Positions 53,548 through 63,794 of a stretch of DNA of 64,000 nucleotides are shown here, one piece after another. The position numbers and the translations under genes were made by a program. Positions within the stretch are counted from its first letter, which is position 1; every line of letters begins with the position of its first letter. The notes below the pieces were generated by a model, which was not told the origin of the DNA, ran no database searches, and was given only the letters and a program-made list of their open reading frames with translations. This stretch comes from Anaerobacillus alkaliphilus (GTDB lineage Bacteria > Bacillota > Bacilli > Bacillales > Anaerobacillaceae): the NCBI RefSeq assembly GCF_004116265.1, contig NZ_QOUX01000021.1, forward strand, positions 62,001 to 126,000. Direction: 5' to 3'.

Positions 53548-54837
53548 TTAATGTGCTGGAAAAAACACCATTTGTATCGCGAATATAACTCCGAAAATAT
53601 AAAGGATCGGATGAACCTCTTTTCCTTTTCCACTAACTAGTTTAATTAATGGATACGTAATGAAACCAATCGCAATTCCTGTAGCAATACTTGATGTTAG
53701 TGGCATTGTTAAAATTATTGCAAAGGATGGAAATGCATCATCGAATTCTTTCCACTTTATTTTAGCTAACCCTTCCATCATATAACAACCAACAATAATT
53801 AAGGCCGGTGCAGTAATTGCTGGAAGCGCAGAAATTGCTGACACTAATGGCGAAAAGAATAAGGCCACCAGAAATAAACCTGCAACAACTAGTGCTGTTA
53901 AACCAGAACGACCACCTGTTGCTACTCCTGCTGATGACTCAATATAGGCACTTGATGGGCTTGTCCCAAGAGTAGCCCCTACAGTTGTTGCTACAGCGTC
54001 AGCCGTTAATGCCGATTTAGCTTTTGTTAGTTTCCCATCCTTCATTAAGCCTGCCTGTTCTGCTACTCCAATCATCGTACCTGTTGTATCAAAAATCGTT
54101 ACGAGTAAAAACGCAAAAACAACAGTGTATAATGCATTTGTAAATACTCCTGCAAGATCTAAATCGAAGAATACTATTGCTGGTGGTGTTGATACAATTC
54201 CATCAAATTCTAAAAAGCCTGCAAAGTAACCAACAATTGCAGTTGCTAGCATACCAATGAATAAAGCCCCTTTGACCTTACGAGCAATCAGAACGAATGT
54301 AATAAATAGTCCAAAAATCGTTAATGCAGTAAACGGTGCTCGTAGATCACCAATTGTGACTAGCGTCGCTGGACTTGCTACAACTATTCCAGACATTTGC
54401 AAACCTATAAATGCAATAAAAAGTCCAATTCCAGAGGTAATCCCATATTTTATGGAAGGTGGGATTGATTGAATAAGTAATTCACGAAACCTAGTAAACG
54501 TTAAAAGTAAAAATAAAATACCAGCCAGGAAAACCGTACCAAAAACAACCTGATAACTTACACCTTGTGTAATAACAACGCTTGTAAAATAGGCATTCAT
54601 TCCCATACCAGGCGCGACAGCAATCGGAAAGTTAGCAGCAAACGCCATAATTAACGTCCCAATAACTGCAGCAAAAATAGTTGCAATAAACACTTGCTCA
54701 AATGGGACACCAGCCGCAGATAAAATCGCTGGATTGACCACGACAATATAAGCCATTGTTAAAAAAGTTGTTATTCCAGCAATTACCTCCGTCTTAACAT
54801 TTGTCCCTAGTTCATTTAGTTTAAAAAAACGCTCCAA
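53548..54837 (-). CDS. pbuG: Guanine/hypoxanthine permease PbuG
   Basis: The 429-aa AzgA/NCS2-type purine permease has 12-14 helices. Signatures: EVIAGITTFLTMAYIVVVNP (about 17-36), AVAPGMGMNAYF, FDTTGTMIGVAEQAG and GTSPSSAYIESSAGVATGGR. It takes up guanine and hypoxanthine. A guanine riboswitch controls it. In B. subtilis pbuG follows yebA-guaA; here yebA is adjacent and guaA is absent. Confidence 0.93.
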   Translation of the reverse strand: MERFFKLNELGTNVKTEVIAGITTFLTMAYIVVVNPAILSAAGVPFEQVFIATIFAAVIGTLIMAFAANFPIAVAPGMGMNAYFTSVVITQGVSYQVVFGTVFLAGILFLLLTFTRFRELLIQSIPPSIKYGITSGIGLFIAFIGLQMSGIVVASPATLVTIGDLRAPFTALTIFGLFITFVLIARKVKGALFIGMLATAIVGYFAGFLEFDGIVSTPPAIVFFDLDLAGVFTNALYTVVFAFLLVTIFDTTGTMIGVAEQAGLMKDGKLTKAKSALTADAVATTVGATLGTSPSSAYIESSAGVATGGRSGLTALVVAGLFLVALFFSPLVSAISALPAITAPALIIVGCYMMEGLAKIKWKEFDDAFPSFAIILTMPLTSSIATGIAIGFITYPLIKLVSGKGKEVHPILYIFGVIFAIQMVFFPAH

Positions 54838-54864
54838 CCAAAAGACCTCCTAAAAATAAATTCC

Positions 54865-54962
54865 TAGCAAATGAGTAGAATTTCCACCCCATTCGTAGTT
54901 AGGACTTTCCGGTCCCTAGTAGAAACTCTCAATCCATATCATTGAGAATATACGAACGAACA
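54865..54962 (-). promoter_or_regulatory. Guanine riboswitch upstream of pbuG
   Basis: On the minus strand the aptamer has a P1 stem from CGTTCGTATATTCTCA to AACTACGAATG, the J1/2 and P2 segment GATATGGATTGAGA, the conserved GTTTCTAC, and P3 GGGACCGGAAAGTCC. The specificity base before TACG is C (AACTACG), which indicates guanine rather than adenine. Downstream AATGGGGTGGAA can pair imperfectly with TTCTACTCATT as expression platform. Confidence 0.93.
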
Positions 54963-55059
54963 TTACGCTAATTTATTGTTTTAAACAACATTTGTTATAT
55001 TACACGGACATTAAATACGTGTCAATAATTTATTATTCGCATTTTCTTAAAGTACTATA

Positions 55060-55088
55060 AAAAAAAACAGAAGTATTTCTACTCCTGT
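55060..55088 (-). terminator. Terminator of the yebA-type operon
   Basis: On the minus strand ACAGGAGTA / TACTTCTGT is followed by nine T. Confidence 0.8.
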
Positions 55089-55123
55089 TGTACATTTAAT
55101 AAAACCTATAAATGTAAATGCAC

Positions 55124-56440
55124 CTACCTCTTCTTTTCAACCCTATCCAATAAAACCGATACCTTACCTGCTTCCTCTTCAGTTATCTCTTGCTCACCGT
55201 ACTTCATTTTACCGTACAAATCTGCTATTGGAGAATAGTCTATATCCTCTTTTCTACTAACAATCTGAACGATTTCATTCGGTGTTTCTGACTGTTTAAA
55301 CTGATAGCCACGCTTTTGTTGTTCCGCAACAAATTCGCGAAAGACATACCTAACCTTTTCAGCGCTAGATAGCTCTTCCCAGTTAGGTTTACTTTGCAAT
55401 AGTTTCCTAAACCTCTCTCTTGCCTGAGTTGTTTTCTTGTTGCCCCAAGTTGTAAAATCAACCAGACTTTCTTTTTCATCAATATATTGGTAGTCTCCAT
55501 CATCTTCTCTAGGACGTAAGTGAAATACATTTGTTAAAAATTGTTGTAACCAACGGAAACTCTTTTTTAACCAGCTCACTATATTCTTCGCTGCATAGTA
55601 AAGGAGAACAATGCCTACTATGACAGCACCAACTGCCATAACTACAAATACTACTTTTTCAAGTAAAACCCAAAATCTTGCTGGCTCACTTGCTTCAAAT
55701 GAAGACAATGGCCCCATCCCACCTGGTGGGATTGACATCTCACCTTCATCATCCGATCCAAAAAATGTCGTTAACCATAACAAGCCATTACCTAATAGAA
55801 TAAATAGTTGCTGAACGAATGTCTGGACAATCTTAAAATTTGTTATTAGAGCAATGCTCGCCACCATTACGAAAATATAGAAGCGGTTTTTCCCCTTTAT
55901 AGAGCTTGCCACAAATGGTTTTCTATTTTTAGAAAGCGTCGAATCTCGCAGTGAAAGGCTATTTGAGATAAATAAGGAAATTATGACCATAAGGACTCCT
56001 AGCCAGCTAATGATACTAAGATACTCATTTAGCGTTTCTAGTAACCGATAGAAAAAGTAACCAATAATATAAATTGGAAAACCAGTCTTCCATAATAAAG
56101 GGTACGGATTTAAATCCTCAAGATCCCGCTCGCCGTAGCCAACCCCTCGGTAAATACTTACCCAACTAACTAAAAACAGGAGCAAATAAGACACCCAGCC
56201 TTGGTTAAAGAAGAAGGTAAAACTAACCGCAATAACGGTAGTAATGACTACATACACCCATCTTTTTTGGGATTTCAGGATCGTCCTAAGCAAAAGACCT
56301 AAAAAAGCTAAAACTGGTAAACTACCTGCCCACAATAACGGTTGGGTAGAAAAATAGATACCTATGAAAAGTATAATTGGAAATATGATCATGTATTCAA
56401 TCAAGCCAATAGTCCATCGTTTAGTTACACTATTTACCAT
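55124..56440 (-). CDS. yebA: Membrane protein with C-terminal DUF4129 (YebA type)
   Basis: From ATG 56440 the protein has 438 aa: several hydrophobic helices (about 8-200), a loop, another helix (about 265-290), and a cytosolic C-terminal DUF4129-like segment (ARERFRKLLQSKPNWEELSS). It overlaps the DUF58 gene by 11 bp. It is the last gene of a MoxR-DUF58-membrane protein operon; such operons are thought to assemble or chaperone surface or metal complexes, but the target is unknown. Confidence 0.8.
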   Translation of the reverse strand: MVNSVTKRWTIGLIEYMIIFPIILFIGIYFSTQPLLWAGSLPVLAFLGLLLRTILKSQKRWVYVVITTVIAVSFTFFFNQGWVSYLLLFLVSWVSIYRGVGYGERDLEDLNPYPLLWKTGFPIYIIGYFFYRLLETLNEYLSIISWLGVLMVIISLFISNSLSLRDSTLSKNRKPFVASSIKGKNRFYIFVMVASIALITNFKIVQTFVQQLFILLGNGLLWLTTFFGSDDEGEMSIPPGGMGPLSSFEASEPARFWVLLEKVVFVVMAVGAVIVGIVLLYYAAKNIVSWLKKSFRWLQQFLTNVFHLRPREDDGDYQYIDEKESLVDFTTWGNKKTTQARERFRKLLQSKPNWEELSSAEKVRYVFREFVAEQQKRGYQFKQSETPNEIVQIVSRKEDIDYSPIADLYGKMKYGEQEITEEEAGKVSVLLDRVEKKR

Positions 56441-57536
56441 GTTGTTCACCCGTTTCTTGTGCCAACAGCAACACCTCAACCTTACTTCCTTGAGTTTCAA
56501 TCTGCTTGATCACTTCTTCTATAGCCGGTGACATGATTGCTGAGATCATAAGGATATCGGTATTATAAAGATTTTCGGCCTCTTCTTTTAAAAAGCGTGG
56601 GAAGTTCATGCTCCTGTCCATAGCCAACTTAGCCATATTCTCGTACAAATATGTAAGTTGGTCAGTACTATGGTGTGGTTCTATTCGAATAGCTTGTTTA
56701 ATATCTGAGTTTGCTTGATCGACCAAATAGGAATTACACCCAAACCCTGTCCTTATCCCTCTTGAAAGAGTCAATGTAGCAATTGAGGCTGCATAGGATA
56801 TCCCTGTTTCAATTAACTCAGGATTAAGGATAGGCATCCAAATATCCTCAGTCTCGTCGAAATTGAGATAAATCATTAAATGGTGGTCTGCTGTAAAATC
56901 TCGCTTACTAACCTGTAGCTGACCTGTCCTTGCAGTTGCGTTCCAGTTGACAGAATTTAAGGGGTCACCGTACGTATATTGACGTACACCAGCAGTGACA
57001 AAGGGATCTTGAATGATCCACCTTTTCACCAATAGATCCCCTAGCCAGCTATGAGAAGGCAAAGGTATTTCTTCTATTTCCACTAGCTCAGGATAAACGA
57101 TAATCGTTGCTTTCGCATCGATGGCCTCGGCTTTTTCGTTAAAACCAACAATATCACCTAGAGTTAGCGATACTGTTTTCAATTGATAGTATCCTCTTTT
57201 TCTGCAAGCAACCATATGTCTACGCGTTACTTTCTCAAATGGAGATAAACTAAACAACGTACGATGATACTCCTCACTATCTTCTACTACTAGTTGGTCT
57301 TGCTTTTTAGTGAATTGCAGGTTACTGCTAACCTTTGATTCAAGCCGTAACCATGGTAATGGCAGCAATTTTCTATTTGAAACCTCATCAACCAACTCAA
57401 ACAGTTCCCCAGGAAATACTGCCTCCTTGTTGAAATAGCGAGTATAGTTTACTTTCGTTAATCCCCACTTCGTGAAAATGAAGGATTGAACTAATATCAT
57501 CAGGATTGTTACAACGATGAACCAGACCATGCTCAT
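56430..57536 (-). CDS. yeaD: DUF58 protein (YeaD type)
   Basis: The 368-aa protein has one N-terminal membrane segment (about 3-18), a beta-rich domain, and the DUF58/vWA-like core with DPFVTAGVRQYTYGDPLNSV NWNATARTGQLQVSK (about 172-206). It starts 1 bp after the MoxR stop. It probably works with the MoxR ATPase. Confidence 0.88.
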   Translation of the reverse strand: MSMVWFIVVTILMILVQSFIFTKWGLTKVNYTRYFNKEAVFPGELFELVDEVSNRKLLPLPWLRLESKVSSNLQFTKKQDQLVVEDSEEYHRTLFSLSPFEKVTRRHMVACRKRGYYQLKTVSLTLGDIVGFNEKAEAIDAKATIIVYPELVEIEEIPLPSHSWLGDLLVKRWIIQDPFVTAGVRQYTYGDPLNSVNWNATARTGQLQVSKRDFTADHHLMIYLNFDETEDIWMPILNPELIETGISYAASIATLTLSRGIRTGFGCNSYLVDQANSDIKQAIRIEPHHSTDQLTYLYENMAKLAMDRSMNFPRFLKEEAENLYNTDILMISAIMSPAIEEVIKQIETQGSKVEVLLLAQETGEQHGK

Positions 57537-58508
57537 TTACAGTTGAAGACCTTTCATTAACTCTATCTCTGTTGGCACTGGTATCTCGTTTAAAATTTCA
57601 TCCAAAATTTGATTTACCTGCACACCTTTTGTTTTTATCATTTGCTTAACAATAATTCGGTGTCCTAATACAGGCTTGACCATGGCTTTTACATCATCAG
57701 GAATAACATAATCTCTACCTTTTAAAACCGCGTACACTTGAACAGCTTTTAATAATGCTTGGCTACCCCTTGGACTAACTCCTAACTCAACCGTTGCCAT
57801 AACCCTTGTTTTCTCAATAATATTCATCATATAGTAAAGCATTTCAACACTTACATGAACTTTTGAGTAAAGCTCTTGAACCGCTATTAACTCCTCTTTC
57901 TTCACAACAGCTTCTAACCTTTCTAACGGGTTATTTTCTTTAAAACGCTTTAGGAGGTTAATTCCTTCTTCCTTGCTTGGATAACCCAATTTGACCTTTA
58001 GTAGAAAGCGGTCAAGCTGCGCTTCTGGTAATGGGAAGGTACCTTGGTTTTCTACCGGGTTCTGGGTGGCAATCACCATAAAAGGTTTCTCTAAGACATG
58101 TGTTTCTCCGTCAATGGTTGTTTGTCTCTCTTCCATACACTCTAATAAGCTAGATTGTGTTCTAGGAGTTGCTCGATTTATCTCATCTGCTAAGACAACG
58201 TTTGAAAAAATAGCTCCCTGACGTAGTTGAAATTCACCTAGCTTCTGATTATAAAAATTAATACCAGTTACGTCGGTAGGGAGTAAGTCAGGTGTAAATT
58301 GGACACGATTAAACGTACAGTCTAATGACCTAGCTAGTGATTTTGCAAGCAACGTCTTTCCTGTACCCGGTACATCTTCTAAGAGGACATGCCCAGAAGC
58401 AATTAATCCAACTAGAAGGTGGTCAATTACTTCTTCCTTACCTATAATCACTCTCTGTATATTGTGTTTTACTCTTTCAGCGATTTCTTTTATATCATTT
58501 AGCTCCAA
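57537..58508 (-). CDS. yeaC: MoxR-family AAA ATPase (YeaC type)
   Basis: The 323-aa AAA+ protein has Walker A EDVPGTGKTLLAKSLARS (about 39-56), Walker B VVLADEINRATPRTQ, sensor-1 MVIATQNPVENQGT, and ASPRGSQALLKA-type sensor 2 (GVSPRGSQALLKA). It starts at TTG 58508 with AAGGAG 10 nt upstream. It is the first gene of the yeaC-yeaD-yebA operon and acts as a chaperone-like ATPase. Confidence 0.92.
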   Translation of the reverse strand: MELNDIKEIAERVKHNIQRVIIGKEEVIDHLLVGLIASGHVLLEDVPGTGKTLLAKSLARSLDCTFNRVQFTPDLLPTDVTGINFYNQKLGEFQLRQGAIFSNVVLADEINRATPRTQSSLLECMEERQTTIDGETHVLEKPFMVIATQNPVENQGTFPLPEAQLDRFLLKVKLGYPSKEEGINLLKRFKENNPLERLEAVVKKEELIAVQELYSKVHVSVEMLYYMMNIIEKTRVMATVELGVSPRGSQALLKAVQVYAVLKGRDYVIPDDVKAMVKPVLGHRIIVKQMIKTKGVQVNQILDEILNEIPVPTEIELMKGLQL

Positions 58509-58686
58509 CTATTTTTCACTCCTTACACCTTTTTTTTATCCTAATTATAGGGTTTGACGAAAAACTACTAATTCCTTTAGTAATTTTTAAAATAACTCTT
58601 AATCTTTGTAATAACTCTTTTTAATTAAAAAATGGTATGATTGTATTACTATCTATATTAAAAATCATAGAGAAAGGGGCATCTCG

Positions 58687-59505
58687 ATGGGCGAGAAAAT
58701 TAAAGTTCGAAATAATGTTAAGATTTTCGGAAACGGTACCCAATCGATGATTTTTGCACCAGGATTTGGCTGTGACCAGAGTGTCTGGAACTTAGTAGTT
58801 GAGGCTTTTAAAAATGATTTTAAAATTATTTTATTTGACCATGTAGGAGCAGGACGTTCCGATATTCAAGCGTATAATCAAGATCGCTATAGTACTCTTA
58901 ATGGATACGCTCAGGATGTAGTAGAAATTTGTTCTGCCTTAGATATAAAAGATGCTATTTTTGTTGGGCATTCTGTAGGAGCAATGATAGGTTTATTAGC
59001 CTCTATACAAGAGCCAACATATTTTTCTCAACTTGTTATGGTTGGTCCCTCTCCTTATTATTTAAACGATCCACCTCACTACTTCGGGGGTTTTGAAAAA
59101 GAGGATCTTTTAGGATTAATTGATATGATGCAAAAAAATTACATAGGCTGGGCGACCTTTTTTGCAGCAACAGTCTTGAATAACACTGCGCAAGAAACAG
59201 TTATCAAAGAGTTAGAAAATCGTTTTTGCTCAACTGACCCGTTAATTGCACGTCAATTTGCAGAAACAACGTTTTTTTCAGATCACAGAAGTGACTTGCC
59301 GAAAGTTACTGTACCAACCCTTATCTTACAATGCTCTGAGGACATTATTGCACCAGATGCTGTTGGTGATTATTTAAATAAACATATTCCTAATAGTTTA
59401 CTAGTTAAAATGGTGGCAACCGGACACTGCCCGCATTTAAGTCATCCAGAAGAAACCATCTCTATTTTACGAGAGTATTTAAATGTTACAGCAGAGGTAA
59501 GGTGA
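58687..59505 (+). CDS. rsbQ: RsbQ, alpha/beta hydrolase of energy-stress sensing
   Basis: The 272-aa hydrolase has Ser96 (VGHSVGAM), Asp219 (CSEDI) and His247 (TGHCPHLS), the same three positions I recall for the triad of B. subtilis RsbQ. RsbQ makes or supplies a small hydrophobic ligand for the PAS domain of RsbP, its cotranslated phosphatase partner, here overlapping by 4 nt. Together they switch on sigma-B under energy stress. AAAGGGGC precedes the ATG. Confidence 0.93.
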   Translation: MGEKIKVRNNVKIFGNGTQSMIFAPGFGCDQSVWNLVVEAFKNDFKIILFDHVGAGRSDIQAYNQDRYSTLNGYAQDVVEICSALDIKDAIFVGHSVGAMIGLLASIQEPTYFSQLVMVGPSPYYLNDPPHYFGGFEKEDLLGLIDMMQKNYIGWATFFAATVLNNTAQETVIKELENRFCSTDPLIARQFAETTFFSDHRSDLPKVTVPTLILQCSEDIIAPDAVGDYLNKHIPNSLLVKMVATGHCPHLSHPEETISILREYLNVTAEVR

Positions 59506-60707
59506 AGTATCCAATGGATCAAATACTTAATCATGCACCATGTGGTTTTCTATCTCTTTCAGAGGATGGCATAGTTAAAGATGTTAACCAAACCTTACTT
59601 ACCCAACTAAATTATCAGGCTGATGAATTGCTGGGCCAACATCTAAATACAATTCTCACCGGCCCTACTCGACTTTTTACTCAGCTTTACTTTTTTCCAT
59701 TATTAAAATTAGAAGGTCATGTTGAAGAGATGTATCTCTCCTTCCAATCTAGTAGTCTCACTGAAATACCAGTACTTATCAATGCCAACCAGAGGGTAGA
59801 AAATAGTATGAATTTCATTGATTGTGTCATTATTCCTATGCAAAAAAGGGATATGTATGAAAATGAATTGCTCGTCGCAAAAAAAGAGGCCGAGAAAGCT
59901 TTAGAAGAAAAACATAAAGCCCATGCTGAATTAGAGACTGCCCTAGCAAATTTGCAAACAAAGCAAGAAGAGTTACTAAAGCATAAAATTGCTACAATGA
60001 AAGAATTAGAATTAGCTAGAACGATTCAGGAAACCTCGTTAACTGATCCAATTAGTAACGAGCAACTGAAGATTGATGCCTACTACAAAGCATCAAGTGA
60101 GTTATCAGGCGATATCTATGGCTGCTACCAGTTGGACGAGTACCGCTATGGGATCATCATTCTTGACGTAATGGGACATGGGTTGTCATCTTCATTAATT
60201 ACAATGTCCCTTCAGTCTCTCTTCCAACGGCTAATTTCTAAAGGAGACACCGCAGATGTGGTTATGAAGGAGTTAGATAACCACCTGCACAATCTATTTG
60301 GTAATAATGAAGATACTAGGCATTATTGCACAGCTATTTACCTGATGATCGATACAAAAAAGCAAGTAATATCTTATGTTAATGCAGGACACCCACCAGC
60401 AATCTGGCAAGCTAATGATGGGTCACAAACTCAGTTGCGCTCAACAACCTTACCAATTGGATCATTTGAGGGACTTACGTTTAAGGTAAATACAATCAAC
60501 TACAGCAATGGTGGACGTCTCTTCCTATATACTGATGGAGTTTCTGAACTTTTTGGCCCTTCTTTTTTAACAAATTTCGTTTTAGAAAATAAGAATTTAT
60601 CTCTAACCAGATGTAAGGAGAAAATGGTTTATTCACTTAATAACAGTAGTGAATTTAATTACCGTAAAAATGATGATCAGTGTTTTATTCTTGTTGATAT
60701 AAAATAA
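59502..60707 (+). CDS. rsbP: RsbP, PAS-PP2C phosphatase of the sigma-B energy branch
   Basis: GTG 59502 overlaps the rsbQ stop (GTGA). The 401-aa protein has an N-terminal PAS domain (about 8-110, [20 protein letters not shown]), a coiled coil (about 120-170), and a PP2C/SpoIIE-type phosphatase domain ([44 protein letters not shown]). Length and order match B. subtilis RsbP (about 403 aa). It dephosphorylates RsbV to release sigma-B. The rsbV-rsbW-sigB genes are not in this window. Confidence 0.93.
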   Translation: MKYPMDQILNHAPCGFLSLSEDGIVKDVNQTLLTQLNYQADELLGQHLNTILTGPTRLFTQLYFFPLLKLEGHVEEMYLSFQSSSLTEIPVLINANQRVENSMNFIDCVIIPMQKRDMYENELLVAKKEAEKALEEKHKAHAELETALANLQTKQEELLKHKIATMKELELARTIQETSLTDPISNEQLKIDAYYKASSELSGDIYGCYQLDEYRYGIIILDVMGHGLSSSLITMSLQSLFQRLISKGDTADVVMKELDNHLHNLFGNNEDTRHYCTAIYLMIDTKKQVISYVNAGHPPAIWQANDGSQTQLRSTTLPIGSFEGLTFKVNTINYSNGGRLFLYTDGVSELFGPSFLTNFVLENKNLSLTRCKEKMVYSLNNSSEFNYRKNDDQCFILVDIK

Positions 60708-60713
60708 CCATAC

Positions 60714-60751
60714 CCCCATGATGCTTCAAAGGAGCTCTCATGGGGATTTTT
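60714..60751 (+). terminator. Terminator of rsbQ-rsbP
   Basis: CCCCATGA / TCATGGGG is followed by ATTTTT. Confidence 0.8.
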
Positions 60752-60865
60752 CATATATGACTCCGGAGAAAATTTACATTATTTCCCGAATAGAGTATGA
60801 TTACTTTAACTATGTATATTTACAGTTTTTTAGACTCTTTAAGTACTGAAGTGGAGTGAACAATA

Positions 60866-62104
60866 GTGTCTGAGCTAGGTTTAAATCAATGTTCCCTCGA
60901 GACTCTCGAAGAAGAACTTCAACTGTATAAACGCTTAATCTCCAATCTTCCTTTTGAAGTTGATTATTTTGATGAGAAGACCAAGAAACGAATTCACAAA
61001 AAAAAGAACGAGGATTATTTTACTGTAACAACTGATCATGCAGAAGATAAGCTCGAGCCAACAATAAGCTTTCCTATGGATAGCTATTCGTTTAGAAATC
61101 TTGAAGCCTTCTTACAACCCTTATTTGACCTAGTTCCACATCATATTGTTTTTATTGATAATAAGGGTATTGTCACACTCTGTAACAAACAGACACTTGA
61201 AGATTTTCAGACCACTAGAGATGCTGTTTTGGGAAAACATATTAAACAACTTTTGCAAATCGACGAAGATCAAATTAAGCTCCTCGAAACCTTGAGAACA
61301 GAGAAAGAAATAGTTTGTGAAGAGGTACTCGACAAGAACTATGGTATTTGTAATACAAAAATTATTCGTGATCAAAATGGCGATCTTCTAAGGGTAGTCA
61401 GTTTATTTCACTTTTTAAATCCTCTGAAAGAAGCAGAGAAAATGAAAATGATTGGTCAAGTTTCTGCAAGTATTGCCCATGAAATCAGAAATCCTTTAAC
61501 GACCGTTCGAGGATACCTTCAGTTATTGTCTCAAGAACAATTGCCATTTGCTGCAGAACTACTAAATGATTTATTAATTCCAGAACTCGATCGAGCAAAT
61601 CGAATTATTAGTGACTTCTTAATGGTTTCTAAAAGTACTCCCGTAAAGAAAAATCCTGAAAGAATTTACAACTTTCTGACTCATTTTAAAAATCTGATGT
61701 ATAGTGAAGCAGTAATGAAGGAAGTTGAGTTTAGCGTAAATATAAGTAACGAACTTACTGACACGATTTCGTTATTAAACCATAATGAGTTACTTCAAGT
61801 TTTCATTAATCTATTTAATAATGCTGTTGACTCAAGGGTTGATGGACGGCCATTATCCATTACACTAAATTGTAAAAAGGAAGATGGTAACATTGTCATT
61901 AATTTTAATGATAATGGGTGCGGTATGAGTGAAACTGTTTTAAGAGATATTTTTGATCCATTTTACTCAACGAAAGAAACTGGTACAGGTCTTGGGTTGT
62001 CCCTTTCAAGAAAAATTATTGAGCTACATTACGGGGCTATTACTGTTTCAAGTACGCTCAATAAAGGAACATCCTTTGTAATCACTTTGCCGATTACAAG
62101 ATAA
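60866..62104 (+). CDS. Soluble PAS histidine kinase (KinE-like, orphan)
   Basis: The 412-aa kinase starts at GTG 60866 behind GTGGAGTG. It has a helical N-terminus, a PAS domain (about 78-185, PHHIVFIDNKGIVTLCNKQT), HisKA with His205 in SIAHEIRNPLTTVRGYLQLL, and HATPase_c (FNNAVDSRVDG, FNDNGCGMSE, GTGLGLSLSRKI). No membrane segment and no response regulator. It resembles KinA/KinE sporulation kinases that phosphorylate Spo0F. A transposon lies immediately behind its stop. Confidence 0.87.
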   Translation: MSELGLNQCSLETLEEELQLYKRLISNLPFEVDYFDEKTKKRIHKKKNEDYFTVTTDHAEDKLEPTISFPMDSYSFRNLEAFLQPLFDLVPHHIVFIDNKGIVTLCNKQTLEDFQTTRDAVLGKHIKQLLQIDEDQIKLLETLRTEKEIVCEEVLDKNYGICNTKIIRDQNGDLLRVVSLFHFLNPLKEAEKMKMIGQVSASIAHEIRNPLTTVRGYLQLLSQEQLPFAAELLNDLLIPELDRANRIISDFLMVSKSTPVKKNPERIYNFLTHFKNLMYSEAVMKEVEFSVNISNELTDTISLLNHNELLQVFINLFNNAVDSRVDGRPLSITLNCKKEDGNIVINFNDNGCGMSETVLRDIFDPFYSTKETGTGLGLSLSRKIIELHYGAITVSSTLNKGTSFVITLPITR

Positions 62105-62110
62105 TAAGAG

Positions 62111-62147
62111 GGTGTCCCAAAAGCATAGCTTTTGGGCACCTTTTTTT
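62111..62147 (+). terminator. Terminator-like hairpin at the IS1182 left end
   Basis: GGTGTCCCAAAAGC / GCTTTTGGGCACC (one bulged T) followed by TTTTTTT. It serves as terminator for the upstream kinase and probably protects the IS from read-through. Confidence 0.8.
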
Positions 62148-62226
62148 GCAAAAAAAAATAAGAGCTCGTCCTTTTTTTGGTATAATTAAGTCACCACAAC
62201 CAAACTACCGAAAGGAACGATCTCTT

Positions 62227-63768
62227 ATGTATATTAATTATAGCACTTCTGGTCAACTAGTTCTACCTATGGATATTGAGGTTCTTATTCCTAAACATCA
62301 TCTATGTAGAATTGTTGATATAGCCGTTGAACAAATAAGTCCAAAACTCCTTTCTTCCCTTCATCCAGGTGGCGGTCGACCATCTTATCACCCAAGAATG
62401 ATGTTAAAAATTATCCTATATGCCTACGCAAATCGAATGTATTCATCTCGACAAATCGCTAAGCAACTGGGAGAAAATATTTATTTCATGTGGCTTTCTG
62501 GCAACCAGAAGCCTGATTTCCGTACCATTAATCGCTTTCGCTCTACTCGGATGAAGGACATTATTTACCAAACATTCTTTGGTATTGTTGATCTACTCTG
62601 CAAAGAAGGGCTGGTTAAGCTAGAAGATTACTATTTTGACGGCACCAAAGTAGAGGCAAACTCTAACCGTTTTACATTCGTTTGGAAGAAATCCATTGAA
62701 AAATATGACAAGGCGCTAGATGAAAAGTACCAACAAATTGTTTTAGGCATAGAACGTATTGTGAAAGAGGATCAACTAGCAGAAAACGAAAAAGATTTTC
62801 AAGAAAAATTAGAAGAAACTCCGATCACCTCAGATAAAATTAAAGAAACCATTAAAGAGGTAGAAGTACGATTAGAAAAAGAGCCGAAGAATAAAGAATT
62901 GAAACGGGCCAAACGAACCCTCGAAAAAGACCTCTTGCCTCGCAAACAAAAATATGAAGATCAAAAAGCAATAGTAGGAGATCGAAATAGCTTCTCTAAA
63001 ACAGATCATGACGCGACGTTTATGCGAATGAAAGATGATCATATGAGAAACGGACAATTAAAAGCTGGCTATAATGTTCAAATAGGAACAGAAGGTCAAA
63101 TTATTACAGGGTTCAGTATCCATCAACGAGCAGGGGATCCTGGCTGCCTAATCCCGCATTTAGATCTATTAAAAAAGTATAACCGTCCAAAACCGAAGGT
63201 ATTGATTGCAGACTCTGGGTATGGCAGTGAAGAAAACTATACATATTGCGAAGAAGAAGAGATTGAGGCATTAGTTAAATACAACACGATTGATAAAGAA
63301 CAAACGAAAGTCTGGAAACAACAAATTGGTCGATTGGAAAATATGGTCTACGATGAGGAACTTGATGAATGGATTTGTGCAAATAATAAACGACTAGTTT
63401 TCACATATGAAAGTAAAAAGAAATCAGATAATGGTTATATCTCCATAAAAAGAACTTATCAGTGTATAGACTGTCATAATTGTCCATTTCAGTCTTCTTG
63501 TGCCAAAGATAAAGATACGAAATCCATATCAGTATCAATGGAAAATCAGAAGCAAAGAAAAGAAGTACGAGAACGCCTCTCTACTAAAGTTGGCGATAAA
63601 AAATATAGACAGCGGAAAATTGATGTAGAACCTGTATTTGGACAAATCAAGCATAATAGACAGTTTCAACGATTTTCTTTAAGAGGCCTTTCAAAAATTC
63701 AAGTTGAATGGGGTCTTATTTGTGCTGCTCATAACTTATTGAAGTGGACCAAATTGATATCGCATTAA
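62227..63768 (+). CDS. IS1182-family DDE transposase
   Basis: ATG 62227 (AAAGGAACG upstream) gives 513 aa; an earlier in-frame start at 62146 overlaps the hairpin region. The N-terminus IPKHHLCRIVDIAVE and the GGGRPSYHPRMMLKIILYAY segment (about 48-67, DUF772) are typical. DDE candidates are Asp138 (YYFDGTKVEAN), Asp in LIADSGYGSEENY and Glu in DVEPVFGQIKHNR. A Cys cluster (QCIDCHNCPFQSSC) precedes the last block. The gene is intact, so the element may still be active if its ends survive. Confidence 0.93.
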   Translation: MYINYSTSGQLVLPMDIEVLIPKHHLCRIVDIAVEQISPKLLSSLHPGGGRPSYHPRMMLKIILYAYANRMYSSRQIAKQLGENIYFMWLSGNQKPDFRTINRFRSTRMKDIIYQTFFGIVDLLCKEGLVKLEDYYFDGTKVEANSNRFTFVWKKSIEKYDKALDEKYQQIVLGIERIVKEDQLAENEKDFQEKLEETPITSDKIKETIKEVEVRLEKEPKNKELKRAKRTLEKDLLPRKQKYEDQKAIVGDRNSFSKTDHDATFMRMKDDHMRNGQLKAGYNVQIGTEGQIITGFSIHQRAGDPGCLIPHLDLLKKYNRPKPKVLIADSGYGSEENYTYCEEEEIEALVKYNTIDKEQTKVWKQQIGRLENMVYDEELDEWICANNKRLVFTYESKKKSDNGYISIKRTYQCIDCHNCPFQSSCAKDKDTKSISVSMENQKQRKEVRERLSTKVGDKKYRQRKIDVEPVFGQIKHNRQFQRFSLRGLSKIQVEWGLICAAHNLLKWTKLISH

Positions 63769-63794
63769 TAGATAGAATGAGAAAATTTGCCTCT

